The notes under the pieces: generated by a model
What the model saw: the letters and a program-made list of their open reading frames with translations, nothing else
Database searches by the model: none
What the model was told of the DNA's origin: nothing
Position numbers and translations under genes: made by a program
NCBI GenBank assembly: GCA_018398805.1
Contig: JAGFBZ010000178.1
Span: 1,585,001-1,649,000 of the forward strand
DNA from: Hirundichthys speculiger
Lineage: Eukaryota > Chordata > Actinopteri > Beloniformes > Exocoetidae
Reading direction: 5' to 3'
Length of the DNA: 64,000 bases
Shown here: positions 1 through 10,907 of the stretch, one piece after another
Layout: the number at the start of each line of letters is the position of its first letter
Position numbering within the stretch: the stretch's first letter is position 1

Positions 1-1
1 A

Positions 2-190
2 CATCCACATAGAAAAGAGCGCATCATTGAAGAAATGAGGAAGTACCCACATCTGTACGATTCTGGTTCTCCACACTACAAAGACAGCACATATTCTAGT
101 AATTCATGGAGGGAGATTGCGATGAATGTGGGTCTGGATACGGCCGAGATGGTGAGGAAGTGGAAAAACACAAGAGATAAGTTTAGTAAG
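2..190 (+). pseudogene. MADF-domain protein fragment, truncated at the window edge
   Basis: The frame is open from the first bases of the window, so the true start lies upstream. It reads a MADF (Myb/SANT-like) DNA-binding domain: RKYPHLYD, then HYKDS, NSWREIA and RKWKNTRDKF, the usual order of the three-helix domain. In fish such domains occur in host regulators and as the second protein of PIF-Harbinger-type transposons. After DKF at about 180 the frame runs on to a stop at 311, but the residues no longer resemble the family and enter a local direct repeat. It is therefore a broken copy or one exon of something larger. I favour a transposon-derived fragment; a host exon cannot be excluded. 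Confidence 0.65.
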
Positions 191-220
191 TTTAGCTTGT
201 TCGTGATTGTCGCTCTCACG

Positions 221-496
221 GTTGTGGCGTGGAATAACATAGTGGAGACCGCGTTTGGGCATAAATCCAAAATAACTGTGGCATATTGCTGCGAGAGTAT
301 ACACAACCCTTAAGAAGCATGATGAATTAAGCCCCCAAAAAGTACGACAGGACTTTTTCAAACTGACTGTCCCTCTTGTGTTGTGGCTTGGAATAACATA
401 GCGGAGACCGCACGAGTATAAATCAAAAGTGTCTGCGGCATCTTTGCCACAAGCTGACGGTGACACATTGACGCGAGAGTATACACGGCCCTTAAG
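221..496 (+). repeat. Pair of diverged direct repeats after the MADF fragment
   Basis: The segment at 221-314 recurs at 380-496. Both open with GTTGTGGC then GGAATAACATAG, and both close with GAGAGTATACAC then CCCTTAAG. The second copy has about 20 extra bases near 440-465. The 65 bases between them do not match. Origin unknown; it could be part of a transposon terminus. Confidence 0.6.
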
Positions 497-950
497 GTGT
501 GGGTTGCAGAAGTACAGGAGCCCTGCATATTTGACTACGGGCCACCCGCTGCGTTCGACCTGGGGAGGAACACACTAGGGTTTTCAGGGGCCACAGCTGT
601 TGGCCTCAAGAGTTACAGGGACACTGAAGGGTCCAAACTTCCCACCCCAAATGTCTTTCCCTACACCCTCTTCCCCCACCCTACATTTCACTGTTTTTGT
701 TTTGAGTGGTTACGGCTGGTTGCAATAAAGCAACAGTTGAGCACCTCCCGTCCATTTCTTTCTATCACATGCAGCTGGATGCTACAATATTGTTTTCTTA
801 CCACAGTATTTCCTGGTGTTGGGAAGAGACGAAGGACCCGAGACTTGTTTCAGGCTGTCTTTTATGGTGCCTGAGTGACCTGTAGGTTGCACGCCCAGTC
901 CATCTCATTGGACCATACCAACTGGGGGGGTTGAAATGTACTTGCAAATT
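497..950. other. No recognisable gene
   Basis: An open frame of 125 codons at 497-874 has no recognisable domain and no splice context, and looks like chance. Confidence 0.4.
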
Positions 951-2396
951 CATTTTGAAAGACGGCCTTTTTTCATCTCTGAAATATTGCCAAGATTAGG
1001 AGCATCCTCTCTCAGGGTGATGCTGAAAAATTAATCCACGCGTTTGTCAGTTCTAGACTGGATTATTGCAATGCGCTGTGAGCAGGATGTCCGAAAAGCT
1101 TGCTGAATAGCCTTCAATTGATCCAGAACGCAGCAGCGAGGGTGCTGACAGAAATCCGCAAGCAAGATCACATCTCTCCTGCGTTAGCCTCCCTCCATTG
1201 GCTTCCCGTTAAATTTCGAATTGAGTTTAAAATTCTGCTTCTCGCATATAAGGCCCTTAATGGCCTAGCTCCGCACTATTTACAAGACTTGATAGCATGT
1301 TATGCTCCTAATAGAGCTCTCCGCTCTCAGAGTGCAGGATTACTCGTCGTTCCTGGAATTTTCCAAGAGTAGGTTTGGAGGACGGGCCTTCTGCTACCAG
1401 GCACCATTAATTATGGAACCAGCTACCAGGTTTGGGGTTCAAGGAGGCTGACACCATCTCCATCTTCAAAACTAAATTGAAAACATTTTTGTTCAGTAAA
1501 GCCTACAGTTAGTCGAAACTATAGTGTGTAGGAGCTAATAGTTATAGCCATAGTTGTAGTAGCTCAGACTAGAGTAGCCCGTCTTAATCACAGGTTCGTT
1601 ATAGTTATGCTGCTATAGGCCTACGCTACAGGGGGACACCAACATAATCTGCTGAGTGGTGTCTCCACTGCTTTTCTCCTTTTTCTTCCCTTTCTTTTTC
1701 CCTTCCTCCTCCTCCAGCTCATTCATAATTATTTGGGAGCACCCTGTTACTGAAACTGTGCTCCATATTCTTTGGAATATGGTTTGTTGTGGTTTGTTGT
1801 GCTGTTTTTGCCTCCCTTTTTCTTTTTGTGTATTTGCAGGCCAGAGTTTCCTGGGTTTCATGCTGACTTGCAGTTCCATCCACTGTCCATCCCGGGGTTC
1901 TCCTCCACTTGTGTTTGGGTGCCGACTGGCGTGGTGATCGGTGACCTGGTCCTCTGGCCATCTCATCCCAGTGCTGTTACCTCCATCTGTTTATATTTAT
2001 GTTTATATGGCCGTTGTATTTAGTCATTTGTGTGCTCTCCTCTCTCTGTCCCCCATACTCTCTTTGTCCTCTGTCCTCTCTCTGTCCTGTCTCCCCTCTT
2101 TTCTTTCTCTACCTGGCTGGCCTTCGGCAAGAAGGTCCCCCCATATGAGCCAGGTCCTGATCAAGGTTTCTTCCTCTTGAAGTGGAGTTTTTCCTTGCCT
2201 CTGTTTGGCTTAAAGGTTTTTTTTGTAGTATGGGAGTTTTTTACCTGCCATTATCCTTGTTTAGGATTTAATATTATAATTTTAGTTAATGATATTTGCT
2301 CGGGGGTCATGCTCTGGGTCTCTGTAAAGCACCTAGAGACAATTGTCATTGTAACAGACGTTATACAAATAAAATTGAATTGAATTGAATTGAATT
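951..2396 (+). mobile_element. 5'-truncated LINE (L2/Rex-type), reverse transcriptase C-terminus and 3' tail
   Basis: From about 958 the + strand reads the C-terminal part of a LINE reverse transcriptase: SSRLDYCNAL, LIQNAAARVL, LHWLPVKFRI, LLLAYKALNGLAP. There is an in-frame TGA after CNAL (about 1079) and a stop at 1370. The 3' untranslated part continues to GTAAAGCACCTAGAGACA at 2322 and ends in AATAAAATTGAATTGAATTG, the simple-repeat tail usual for this group in fish. The 5' part is missing, as expected from incomplete reverse transcription. The copy is dead. Its tail is nearly the same as the one at 43.1-44.2 kb. L2 or Rex1 naming is by recollection. Confidence 0.85.
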
Positions 2397-2872
2397 TCTG
2401 AATAGAAATCTTGTGTACATGTGTTGAGGACTGTCCTTATGTGTGAATAGATTTGGTAATGATTTAGGATATGGAAAATGACCTGTGGGCTTCAGAGGTT
2501 ATTTGAGGGACTCTAATTAAGGTGGTAGGGTCCAATGGCAGGGGCTAAGTCTTAAAATGGAGGGGCTCTAGACTTTCAGAGGAGTTGGAGAAGGTCTGTG
2601 GTGCTGTGTGGACCCAATGGACTCTTTGGTTAGTACTGTGTAGATATATTTCTTGGCTGCACTCTTTTGTGTTATTGTTTGCCCATATTTTCATGGACAC
2701 TGTTGAAAAGGGCAATAAACCACTTCCTTTTGGCCTCAACTGGACTTTTTGTTGTCACCTTTTTCTGACATTTTAAGGTTATTTTACACCTTTTCTAGGT
2801 CCGAGTGTAACAACCCTCCTTTAGGCCAATGCAGGGAGCTGCCTCTAAATTAAAGGACATTTTCTAAACTTT
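2397..2872. other. No gene seen
   Basis: Unique-looking sequence between two LINE copies; nothing recognised. Confidence 0.4.
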
Positions 2873-4799
2873 TATGGCAAGATGGCGGCGCACACAGTTG
2901 CTGCGGCTCGGTGCTCTCTCAGTCAGTGCGTTAGATTGTTGTTTAGTTTCTTGTTTGTTTGTCTCCTGAATGTTTTCTGTCAGGTGAACAACATCTATAG
3001 CCGGCACGATCTCCTTAAGATAGGAGTCGGTTACGAACAGAGTATATCAGACAGGTTTCTCCACACACACAATATACTGGTCGATATAGCACGGCGCCCC
3101 GGCTCCCTGTGAATTACCATCCCCGCCGGGAAGAGGCGAAGGCGGTGCAGAGAGAGGAAGCAAAAGCGGGGCTGAAGGGCTGGCCTACTAGCCATGCTAC
3201 GGAGGCAGCCACTTAAACCTCCGCTTCCCAGCCTGTTTCTCGCCAATGCTCGATCTCTCGCCAAAATAAAGGATGACCTGAGGCTACAGATTGCAACCAA
3301 CAATGCCGTGAAGGATAGCTGCATTCTACTTTTCACGGAGTCCTGGTTTCATCCACTCATTCCGGACTCAGCGGCGAAGCTAACGGGCTACACCGTGCAG
3401 CGTCAGGATAGGACACAAAGCTCCGGTAAAACCAGAGGAGGGGGGCTGTGTGTGTACATAAATAACAGCTGGTGTACTGACACAGTAACTGTAGATAGCC
3501 ACTGCTCCCCGGACTTGTAGTATGTGTCTGTGAAATGCAGACCTATTTACCTTCCGAGAGAGTTTTCTGTTGTAATGATAACAGCTGTTTACATCCCACC
3601 AGACGCTAATGCTAAAGTGGCTAGTAGCTATTTGCGCAGTAGCATTAGCTCCTAGCAGAGCAAATATCCTGACGCTGTACACATCGTAGCAGGGGACTTC
3701 AATCATGCCAACTTGAAAACAGTACTTCCAAAATTCTACCAACATGTTAAATGCACAACCTGTGGAGATAAAACTTTGCCATGTACCGGCTCGCCACAGG
3801 GCTGCGTGCTGAGCCCCTAGTTGTTCACTCTCTACACACACGAGTGCATCCCCACACACCACAACAACATCTTAGTGAAGTTTGCAGATGACACTACTGT
3901 GGTGGGGTTCATCTCTGGGGCAGACGAGTCTGCTTACAGAGACGAGGTCAAACATCTGGCAGAGTGGTGTGGGGAGAATAACCTCCTGCTCAGCACAGCA
4001 AAAACTAAGGAGCTGGTGATTGATTACAGGAGGAAAAAGACTGACTTCACACCACTCATCATCAGGGGGGACCGTGTGGAGCAGGTGTCAGACTTCTGCT
4101 TCCTGGGTGTTCAGATCGAGGAGGGCCTGACCTTGACTGCAAATAGTACTCAGGTGCTAAAAAAAAGGCCAACAGCGTCTCCACTTCCTGAGGGTCCTCA
4201 GGAAAAATACCGTTGCACAGAGACTGTTGGTGTCCTTTTCCAGGTGCTCCATAGAAGCCATTCTAACGTACTGTATATGTGTGTGGTGTAGCAGCTGCAC
4301 TGTGGCCCAGAGAAAGGCTCTCCAGCAGGTCATCAGCACGGCCCAGAGGATGGTCGGTTGCCCCCTCCCCTCACTGGACCACCTCCACACTGCTCGCTGT
4401 GCTAAAAAAAGCTCAGAGCATTGTCAAAGACACTTTCCATCCTGGTCACTCCATGTTTGAACTTTTGTCATCAGGCAGACATTTCAAAACAATCAAATCA
4501 AGAACAAACAGACAGAAAAACAGTTTTTATCCAACAGCAATAACCACCCTCAATGCCTTAAGGATTAATCCTTAGAACATCACAGGGGAATCGTGCAATA
4601 GTTGTGACAGAGTGTATGGTGGCGTGTTTTCTGGTTGAGCGGGAAGGGAATGTTTGACTGTGTATTTATTTATTTATTTATTAATGTAGCACCGGTATTT
4701 ATTACCGTAGTTGATGTTTTTAATGTTGCACTGACTGTTTGGCACTTTTTAGATTTTGTTCTACTTGTTACAATGACAATAAAGGACTATTCTATTCTA
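2873..4799 (+). mobile_element. Non-LTR retrotransposon, internally deleted (endonuclease joined to reverse transcriptase end)
   Basis: The 5' end starts AAGATGGCGGCGCACAC. From 3194 the frame reads an APE-type endonuclease: LANARSLA, FTESWFHP, GGGLCVYIN, then after an in-frame TAG at 3518, VYIPPDAN and HIVAGDFNHANL. A second TAG lies near 3652. At about 3780 the sequence jumps to the end of the reverse transcriptase: GSPQGCVLSP, a stop at 3818, then the catalytic FADDTTVVG near 3880 and WCGENNLLL. The finger and early palm region is deleted. Further frame changes follow to about 4575. The 3' end carries a TTTA run and ACAATGACAATAAAGGACTA before TTCTATTCTAA. It belongs to the jockey/CR1/L2 side of non-LTR elements. 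It is dead: stops, a frameshift near 4290 and the core deletion. Confidence 0.85.
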
Positions 4800-4894
4800 A
4801 AAATTACATATTATTAATTGTACATTATTTATTCAGAAGGATCATTACACAAACATGAGCATCATAGAATTAAGAATATCAGAGATTGACTTAT

Positions 4895-5325
4895 ATTGCT
4901 GCGTCAAAACTCTGTAGGTGTGAATCCTACATCATAGCCTGACTTTCTCTAAATGTGGGTCGCTTTAACGCTGACTGCAAGAACTGTGATTGGTAGATTC
5001 GTTCTTCCTCGACTTTGAAATTTGAAATTCCCTCCGCTGCTTCTTCTTTGTTGTTTTCAAGTCAGGTACGACTGATGCCCAATATCTATCTTCATGTAAA
5101 ATATACTTTATTTGCTCTGTTGCTATGTCAGACCTACATACACGAAGTAAACAAAAGGAAACTTGGCACTGCGAGCTACAGCGCTGCAAAAACAGTGAAC
5201 CTCCACTTCCCTCTAGTGATTGGTGGTGTAACTACAGAGCGACGTAAACAATAACTCACAAGTATAAACGCCAGAGACGGCGTCGGGGCCGTGGGTGCCT
5301 GCTACGCAGAGTCATAATCAACCTT
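4895..5325. mobile_element. Candidate Harbinger-type miniature element (weak)
   Basis: The block between TGCTGCGTCAAAACTCTG and GCCTGCTACGCAGAGTC contains TATAAACGCCAGAGACGG, a composition I associate with fish PIF-Harbinger miniature elements. The ends are not clean inverted repeats and no target duplication was found. Confidence 0.3.
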
Positions 5326-6490
5326 AACTGACTGGATGTGACCTGATGGAGGGAGACTATCACTCTAATGCTGTCAGAAGATTCAGCAGGACTCGTGATG
5401 TTTCCTCGTGGTCAGGGCACCTTATCGTGTCGCCTTCATGAACTGGAGGTCGTCAGTGACACGCCAGATCCAAAAAAAAGCTTGAGGGCATCATAATTTC
5501 CACCTCTTGCCATCTTCAGCAATAATTCTCACTTTCCAGTCTCATTTTACATGTGCATGAATGAGCCTGCACCTGCTCCTTTGTACCTGGCACTTGAACA
5601 GCTATGGAGCGGACTTTAATTGTACCAGCTGGCAGATTGTCTGATGTCTGACTGACTGATTTAATTTCACATTCTGCTCATGGGTGTGGGCACGCTGCAA
5701 CGTGCAGCTTTTGACCCTTTGATCATGTTAATTTTAGTCTAATAATTACACTGCGCCGTTTTTGCAGTTATGACTGGTTTAGATGATAAAGATAAAATCA
5801 TCACAATTAGCTCCCTTTGAAGCATTTTAACGACGACAGGATTCAATAGATGCTCTTCACTTACTACAGTGAATAAAAGTTGTTTTTTTTTGTGGATGTG
5901 AAATCTGTTTTGCAGCTCACTCAGAGAGCACAGTTTGGAGATGCCTTCGTTAACTTAATCACCTGCTTTCGTGAATCTTCAAATGCAACATGTTGGTGTT
6001 GTGGGTGTTTCCACTCACTTACATTTTGATATGCAATTACAATTTTTTTTCTGTTACATTTCGCAAGAATTTTAACACATTAGCGGAGCCGCACCCTCGG
6101 TTCGTTCATGGTGATGATGGTGAACTTGTGAGTCGCTCCCCCTTTTGTTGCACCTCATATTTGTAAAGTCGCCACCCAATAAACTGTGAAGAGCCTTTGA
6201 GTGTTTCAACCTAGCGTTTAGGCACAGTGGATCCTGTCACTGACAGCTTTAAGTAAGATATTTTTACGAACATGTTCCAACTGATCAAACCATTTTCTTT
6301 ATTTTAAGGCGCATAGCTGGATTCTGGTGCTGTCTGGAGCTTTTGTTTTAACCAGAGGGACACATTGATGCATTTTAATTTTGCTCAGAAGTTTGCACGG
6401 CCTTTACAAGACTAGAAATTACACTCAGAGAGCGCAGACCTCCACCAAGCGTAACAATTCCCCCATATAGCGATTTACACCATAAATATT
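5326..6490. other. No gene seen
   Basis: About 1.2 kb of AT-rich sequence with short T runs; no coding signal or repeat recognised. Confidence 0.4.
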
Positions 6491-6495
6491 AATCG

Positions 6496-8034
6496 TAGAG
6501 GAGAGTGGGGTAATGTGAGACAGTCTTTACTCCGCCCTGCCCTCTAAGCAAGCTAAATTGATGTATCTATAAAATTAACACATTTTTCTTTAATTTAGGA
6601 TGTTTCCTAGGGACGGAAACGAAACGATCGGAATGTTTGCCGGACTAAAGACGGTGAAAATAAAATAGGATTGTTTTTATAAAAAGAGGTCAAGTGTCTC
6701 AGTTTACCCCAGCTATGGGATAAACCGAGACAAAGCCCAGATTTCAAGGGGGTAAAGCAGGCCAGCGTGGGGTAAAACGACCCACCCTGGGGTAAAATGA
6801 TCTCATTTTTTCCACCACTCTGGAGGTGACTGAACAAACACAAATAATGCAAATTATCATTCAAAAAATGTTTTATTAGACTTAGAGAAAATAACAACTT
6901 CCACAGTAGGGGAAACTCAGATTACATCCACTCACATCCTTGGGATTACCTCCGATTAGCCCTTCCTTTGCATTTTCTCATCAAGTCTATTACGTGTCTT
7001 TTCAAAAGCTCTGGATCGGCTCACCTTTTTCTGCCCTCTTTTGCACTTCCTCTGCGGCCTGCTACGTCTTTCTTCTGAAGCCCTTTCGAGTGCCGGCATC
7101 TCAGGAGTGTCGGTGAGGATAGCAGTTTTCACGCGCCTCCGTCTGGTTTGTTTTTCTGGGGGTGAACTTTGGAAGCGCGATGATTTCCTGTGGAGGGACA
7201 TAACCAGTTAATTAGTTAAAGGTCCTGGATCCGTGTCAGCTGGCGCGGGAGCGGGCAAATTCGTACGGGAGGCTGCGTTATCTGCAGCGGGAGGAGGGTC
7301 ATCTTCAGGCGGATCATCTGCAGGGTGCAGGCCTTCAATAACTTCTCCCAGAGGTGGAGCATCTCCGGTGGCAGGCTGTAGTTCAGGGTTTGGCCGGTCT
7401 GACGGAATGGATGGTGCAAACGCTTCATCTGGGAAAATGTCACGATTGTATGGGAAAATCCCAGTGGACCTAAACCCAGAAGTCACGTTTTGTGGTGTCA
7501 CGGTTGTCATGAAGGCTTGATGCACAAGTCCTACAACCCCGGTGGTAGATGGTGAAGGTTTTGCCAGAATTCAATCGCATCCACCCATTGAGAGCTCGTC
7601 TGTATTGGGCTTTGAACGGACCGTACACAGCCACATCCAGAGGCTGCATGCAATGGGATGTGTGAGGTGGAAGAGTGAGCATAACGATACCATTGCTCCT
7701 GGCGAGTTCTACTGCCCTGAGTGATATGTGAGCTTTAAGATTGTCCATGATGAGAAGGATGGGGTGGTCAGGGGCGCAGTAAGTGTGGTTTATCAGGTGG
7801 CCGAGAAACTTGGCCCAGCTATCTTCATTCATCCATCCTGTTCTGGTGGATGTACCCTTTTGCCCCTGGAGGTGCATTGATCATGAAGCAGTCTTTAAAC
7901 TTTACTCTGGGAAAGACCAGCATCGGAGGTGCAGCGTCACCAGCAGCATTAACAGCACAGACCAGAGTTACCAGTTCCCCTCTCTCAGCCGATGTGATGG
8001 AACCAACTTGCCTTTTCCCTCTTTGTGTCACCAC
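6496..8034 (-). pseudogene. pogo/Tigger-type DDE transposase, C-terminal half, frameshifted
   Basis: Read on the minus strand from 8034 downwards. QRGKRQVGSITSAERGELVT and PPMLVFPRVKFKD (8025-7880) lead into GWMNEDSWAKFLGH in another frame, then the second catalytic aspartate in PILLIMDNLKAHISL and the third in LPPHTSHCMQPLDVAVYGPF (7780-7620). A further frame gives SGFRSTGIFPYNRDIF (7475-7430), followed by a proline-rich tail, and the region at 7201-6956 gives KTAILTDTPE and a basic end. These are the hallmarks of the DDE_1 (pogo, jerky, CENP-B-like) family. Frame changes near 7860, 7530 and 7205 kill it. The N-terminal DNA-binding part is absent; at 8034 the minus strand shows CTGTCTGTCTCAG just before the coding sequence, a good splice acceptor. 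GAGTGGGGTAATGTGAGACA at about 6500 looks like the 3' terminal repeat. Confidence 0.8.
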
Positions 8035-8444
8035 CTGAGACAGACAGAAAGTTCAGAATTAATGGCATGTTTGATCTGTAGGTTACATACAGAGCTCCAG
8101 CAGAATGCAAAATACAAAAACATAATCTTATCTTAAATCCAGGGAGACAACGAGAGGAAAAACAAGCAGGACTGTAACATGTAAACACGACTAATGGACC
8201 CAAAGAGAACAGGGGAAAATGACAAGACTTAAATACACAGGGGAACAAACGAGTCGAAGGTGCAGGGAATCAGGGTAATGAGAGGAAGGAAGCAAAGCAG
8301 AAAACAAAGGAGACAAGACAGACCTTTCAAAGTAAAACAGGAACCACTAAAGACAGGGAGAGACGCCAACCAAAAAACAAAGAAAACCAAACAGTCACTA
8401 GACCTCCAGGCCAGACAGGGAGAGTTCTGGAGGGTAGCCGCAGC

Positions 8445-8790
8445 GCCTGACGGAGGCCCAAAACAGTCCAGGGGGTCGGCCTCGGTGCCTGACGGAGGCC
8501 CAAAACAGTCCAGGGGGTCGGCCTTGGCACCTGACGGAGGCCCAAAACAGTCCAGGGGGTCGGCCTTGGCGCCTGACAGAGGCCCAAAACAGTCCAGGGT
8601 GTCGGCCTCGGCACCCGATGGAGGCCCAAAACAGTCCAGGGGGTCGGCTTCGGTGCCTGACTGAGGCCCAAAACAGTCCACGGGGGCGGCCTCAGTGCCT
8701 GACAGAGGCCCAAACAGTCCAGGGGGTCGGCTTCGGTGCCTGACTGAGGCCCAAAACAGTCCACGGGGGAGGCCTCTGCGCCAGGCAGAT
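8445..8790. repeat. 42-bp minisatellite, about 8 copies
   Basis: Units contain GACGGAGGCCCAAAACAGTC followed by CAGGGGGTCGGC; starts at 8445, 8487 and 8529 fix the 42-bp period. The unit near 8697 lacks one A. Read on the minus strand the unit gives a 14-residue repeat with DCFGP. It is non-coding in any way I can support. Confidence 0.9.
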
Positions 8791-8828
8791 GGCAGAGACA
8801 GTTCAGGCGGACAGCCACGGGGCCAGCG

Positions 8829-9060
8829 GACTGGAACCAGGAACAGACGAGACAGACGGCGTCGGTGGACTGGAACCAGGAACTGATGAGCCAGGTGGCA
8901 CTGACAGACTGGAACCAGGAACTGACGGGGCATACGGGCACGGCGTCGGCTGGCAGAAACCAGGAACTGGCGAGGTGGACGACCACGGCGTCGGCGGGCA
9001 GCAACCAGGATGTGGCGAGGTGGACGGCCGCGGCGCCGGACAGGAACCAGGAGGCGACTG
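8829..9060. repeat. 39-42-bp minisatellite, about 6 copies
   Basis: Successive blocks carry CTGGAACCAGGAAC, starting at 8831, 8870 and 8909 (39 bp), then about 42 bp in later, more diverged units. Confidence 0.75.
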
Positions 9061-9062
9061 AC

Positions 9063-9420
9063 AGGCGGTTCCCGGCCACCTGCAGGGGTGACGGGTGGAT
9101 CGGGGCCGCCTGGAGCTCCTGCTGCAGGGGCGACCGGCGGGTCTCGGCCGCCTGCAGCTCCTGCTGCAGGGGCGACCGGCAGTTCTCGGCCACCTGCAGC
9201 TCCTGCCGCAGGGGCGACCGGCAGTTCTCGGCCGCCTGCAGCTCCTGCCGCAGGGGCGACGGGCGGTTCTCGGCCACCTGCAGCTCCTGCCGCAGGGGCG
9301 ACGGGTGGATCGGGGCCGCCTGCAGCTCCTGCCGCAGGGGCGATGGCTGAGTCTCTGCCAGCTGCAGCTCCTGCTGCAGCGGCGTGGGCAGGTTCTCGGC
9401 TGGCTGCAGCGGCAGGGGGT
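9063..9420. repeat. 42-bp GC-rich minisatellite, about 8 copies
   Basis: Repeats of GCCTGCAGCTCCTGC followed by CGCAGGGGCGAC and a variable GGCAGTTCTCGGCC. The period is 42 bp, the same as the first array but unrelated in sequence. Confidence 0.9.
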
Positions 9421-9460
9421 GAGACCGAAGCGCCTAAACCCCTACCCCACCCGAGACTGC

Positions 9461-9660
9461 CTTGGGGACACGGGAAGGCGCGTCGACTGCCACGGAAGCG
9501 AGTTGAGGCGCGTCCACCGCCGCAGAGGCGAGTTGAGGCGCGTCGACCGCCACAGAGGCGAGTTGAGCCGCGTCGACCGCCGTGGAGACACGGGAAGGCT
9601 CGTTGAACGCCGCGGAAGCGAGTTAAGGCGCGTAGACTGCTGCAGAGGCGCAGGATGGTG
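9461..9660. repeat. 30-bp minisatellite, about 6-7 copies
   Basis: Units run GCGCGTCGACCGCC then ACAGAGGCGAGTTGAG with a 30-bp period. It abuts the 42-bp array and closes the GC-rich block. Confidence 0.85.
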
Positions 9661-9720
9661 AGAGCGCGTCGACGTCCGCCTTGGAGACACGGGATGGGAC
9701 ACAAGCCTTTCCAGGGCCAC

Positions 9721-10055
9721 TGTTATGGTGAAATTGGCACTTTGATGTCTATGGACATCATTTCTGATATATTATTATATAGTCCTCCTATCTAACTGGG
9801 TTTCTCCTGTGTGACGCCATCATGGGCGCTGGTCAGAAGTCCTATCTCAATGTTTGGTTTCGGGCGTTCTGTTAAAGTTTACTGTCTTTCACTGTCAAGT
9901 TGTCATTTCTTGCAATCGCCTGCTGAGGTGCAGCTCTGACCCCTTTTGAATGCAAATGAGAATAAATTCATTTAAATCCAGCCATCGCTAAGTCTTGTTA
10001 TTTAAGGATGATTGTTGATCTTACTCATCAGCCTTAGTCTTTTAGAAGCTGAAAC
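9721..10055. other. No gene seen
   Basis: AT-rich sequence after the minisatellite block; nothing recognised. Confidence 0.35.
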
Positions 10056-10059
10056 AGAG

Positions 10060-10907
10060 ACAATACATTTTTCCACCACAGCTGCCCTACAGGACTGAAG
10101 TCAAGACCTTGTGGTGGACACTCCAGCACCTTCAGATCGATTTGCAGCTAATTTGGAGGTTTGACTTGTTGGCTGACGGATTTAAGATACTGCTTCAACT
10201 ATATCCACAGAATTATCTTCCCTCATGATGACTTTTATTTGGTGAAGTGCACCAGTTCCACCCTGCAGCAGAGAAGCCCATGACATGATGCTGAAACCTC
10301 CATCCATTTAAAAAAAAAAAAATCCCAGTTCCCATTCTAGGGCCTTCTAAACAACAACAACAAAAAATAAATAATAATATGAAGAGGAGATGAGGTCACA
10401 CATAAGGTCTGCAAGCTTCATTGATTTTTCTCCAAATATAACCAATGATCATTATGACCAAATAGTTCAAGTTTACTCTCTCCATCACACCTCCAGAAAG
10501 TAAGATCTTAGCACCCAGATGCAGGTGCAAACTGTCATCTGGCATCTAGAAGGTGATGTTGGAGCAGATTCTTGTTCTCGCTGTGCGTAGATGGATTTGT
10601 GGTTTGTGCTAGTATTGCAACACGACCTTTCCTTGTTTTGTGGGGTTCATTTGCACATTTCACAACAAAGCGCTTTTATCTCTGAGACACAGAATCTGCC
10701 TCCTCCCTCGGTGGATATTATTGCTCGAACAGATGAACGTGGGACCTTCAGCCAGCTGAAAACTGGACCCAAGGACTCTTTTCCCCATATCTCGTTTGAT
10801 TTCTTTTGATTTTTCCAGGAGGTCACACACTTAAGTCCTTGTGTTTGAAGGTGCATCTTGAAATAAATAGTAATGCCAGGTCGCCTTCCAGGAGCTTCTG
10901 CTGCCAA
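10060..10907 (-). mobile_element. Degraded Tc1-like transposon (minus strand)
   Basis: The + strand matches the antisense of a typical fish Tc1 transposase along its length: CCCTGCAGCAGAGAAGC and ATGACATGATGCTG (10260-10290), ATCATTATGACC then AAATAGTTCAAG (10448-10470), AGATGAACGTGGGACCTTCA (10731-10750) and GATTTCTTTTGATTTTTCC. On the minus strand the N-terminal helix-turn-helix part LKVPRSSVRAII is readable near 10760-10720. Many indels and stops; not active. Confidence 0.8.

Noticed and set aside
3380..3862. 160-codon minus-strand frame
   Set aside because: It is a shadow of the LINE endonuclease region on the + strand.
8445..9660. CRISPR-like array
   Set aside because: Units are directly adjacent without unique spacers, and the context is a fish genome.
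8229..9704. 491-codon minus-strand frame as a gene
   Set aside because: It consists almost wholly of minisatellite units whose lengths are multiples of three, and overlapping long frames exist on the + strand. No domain is present.
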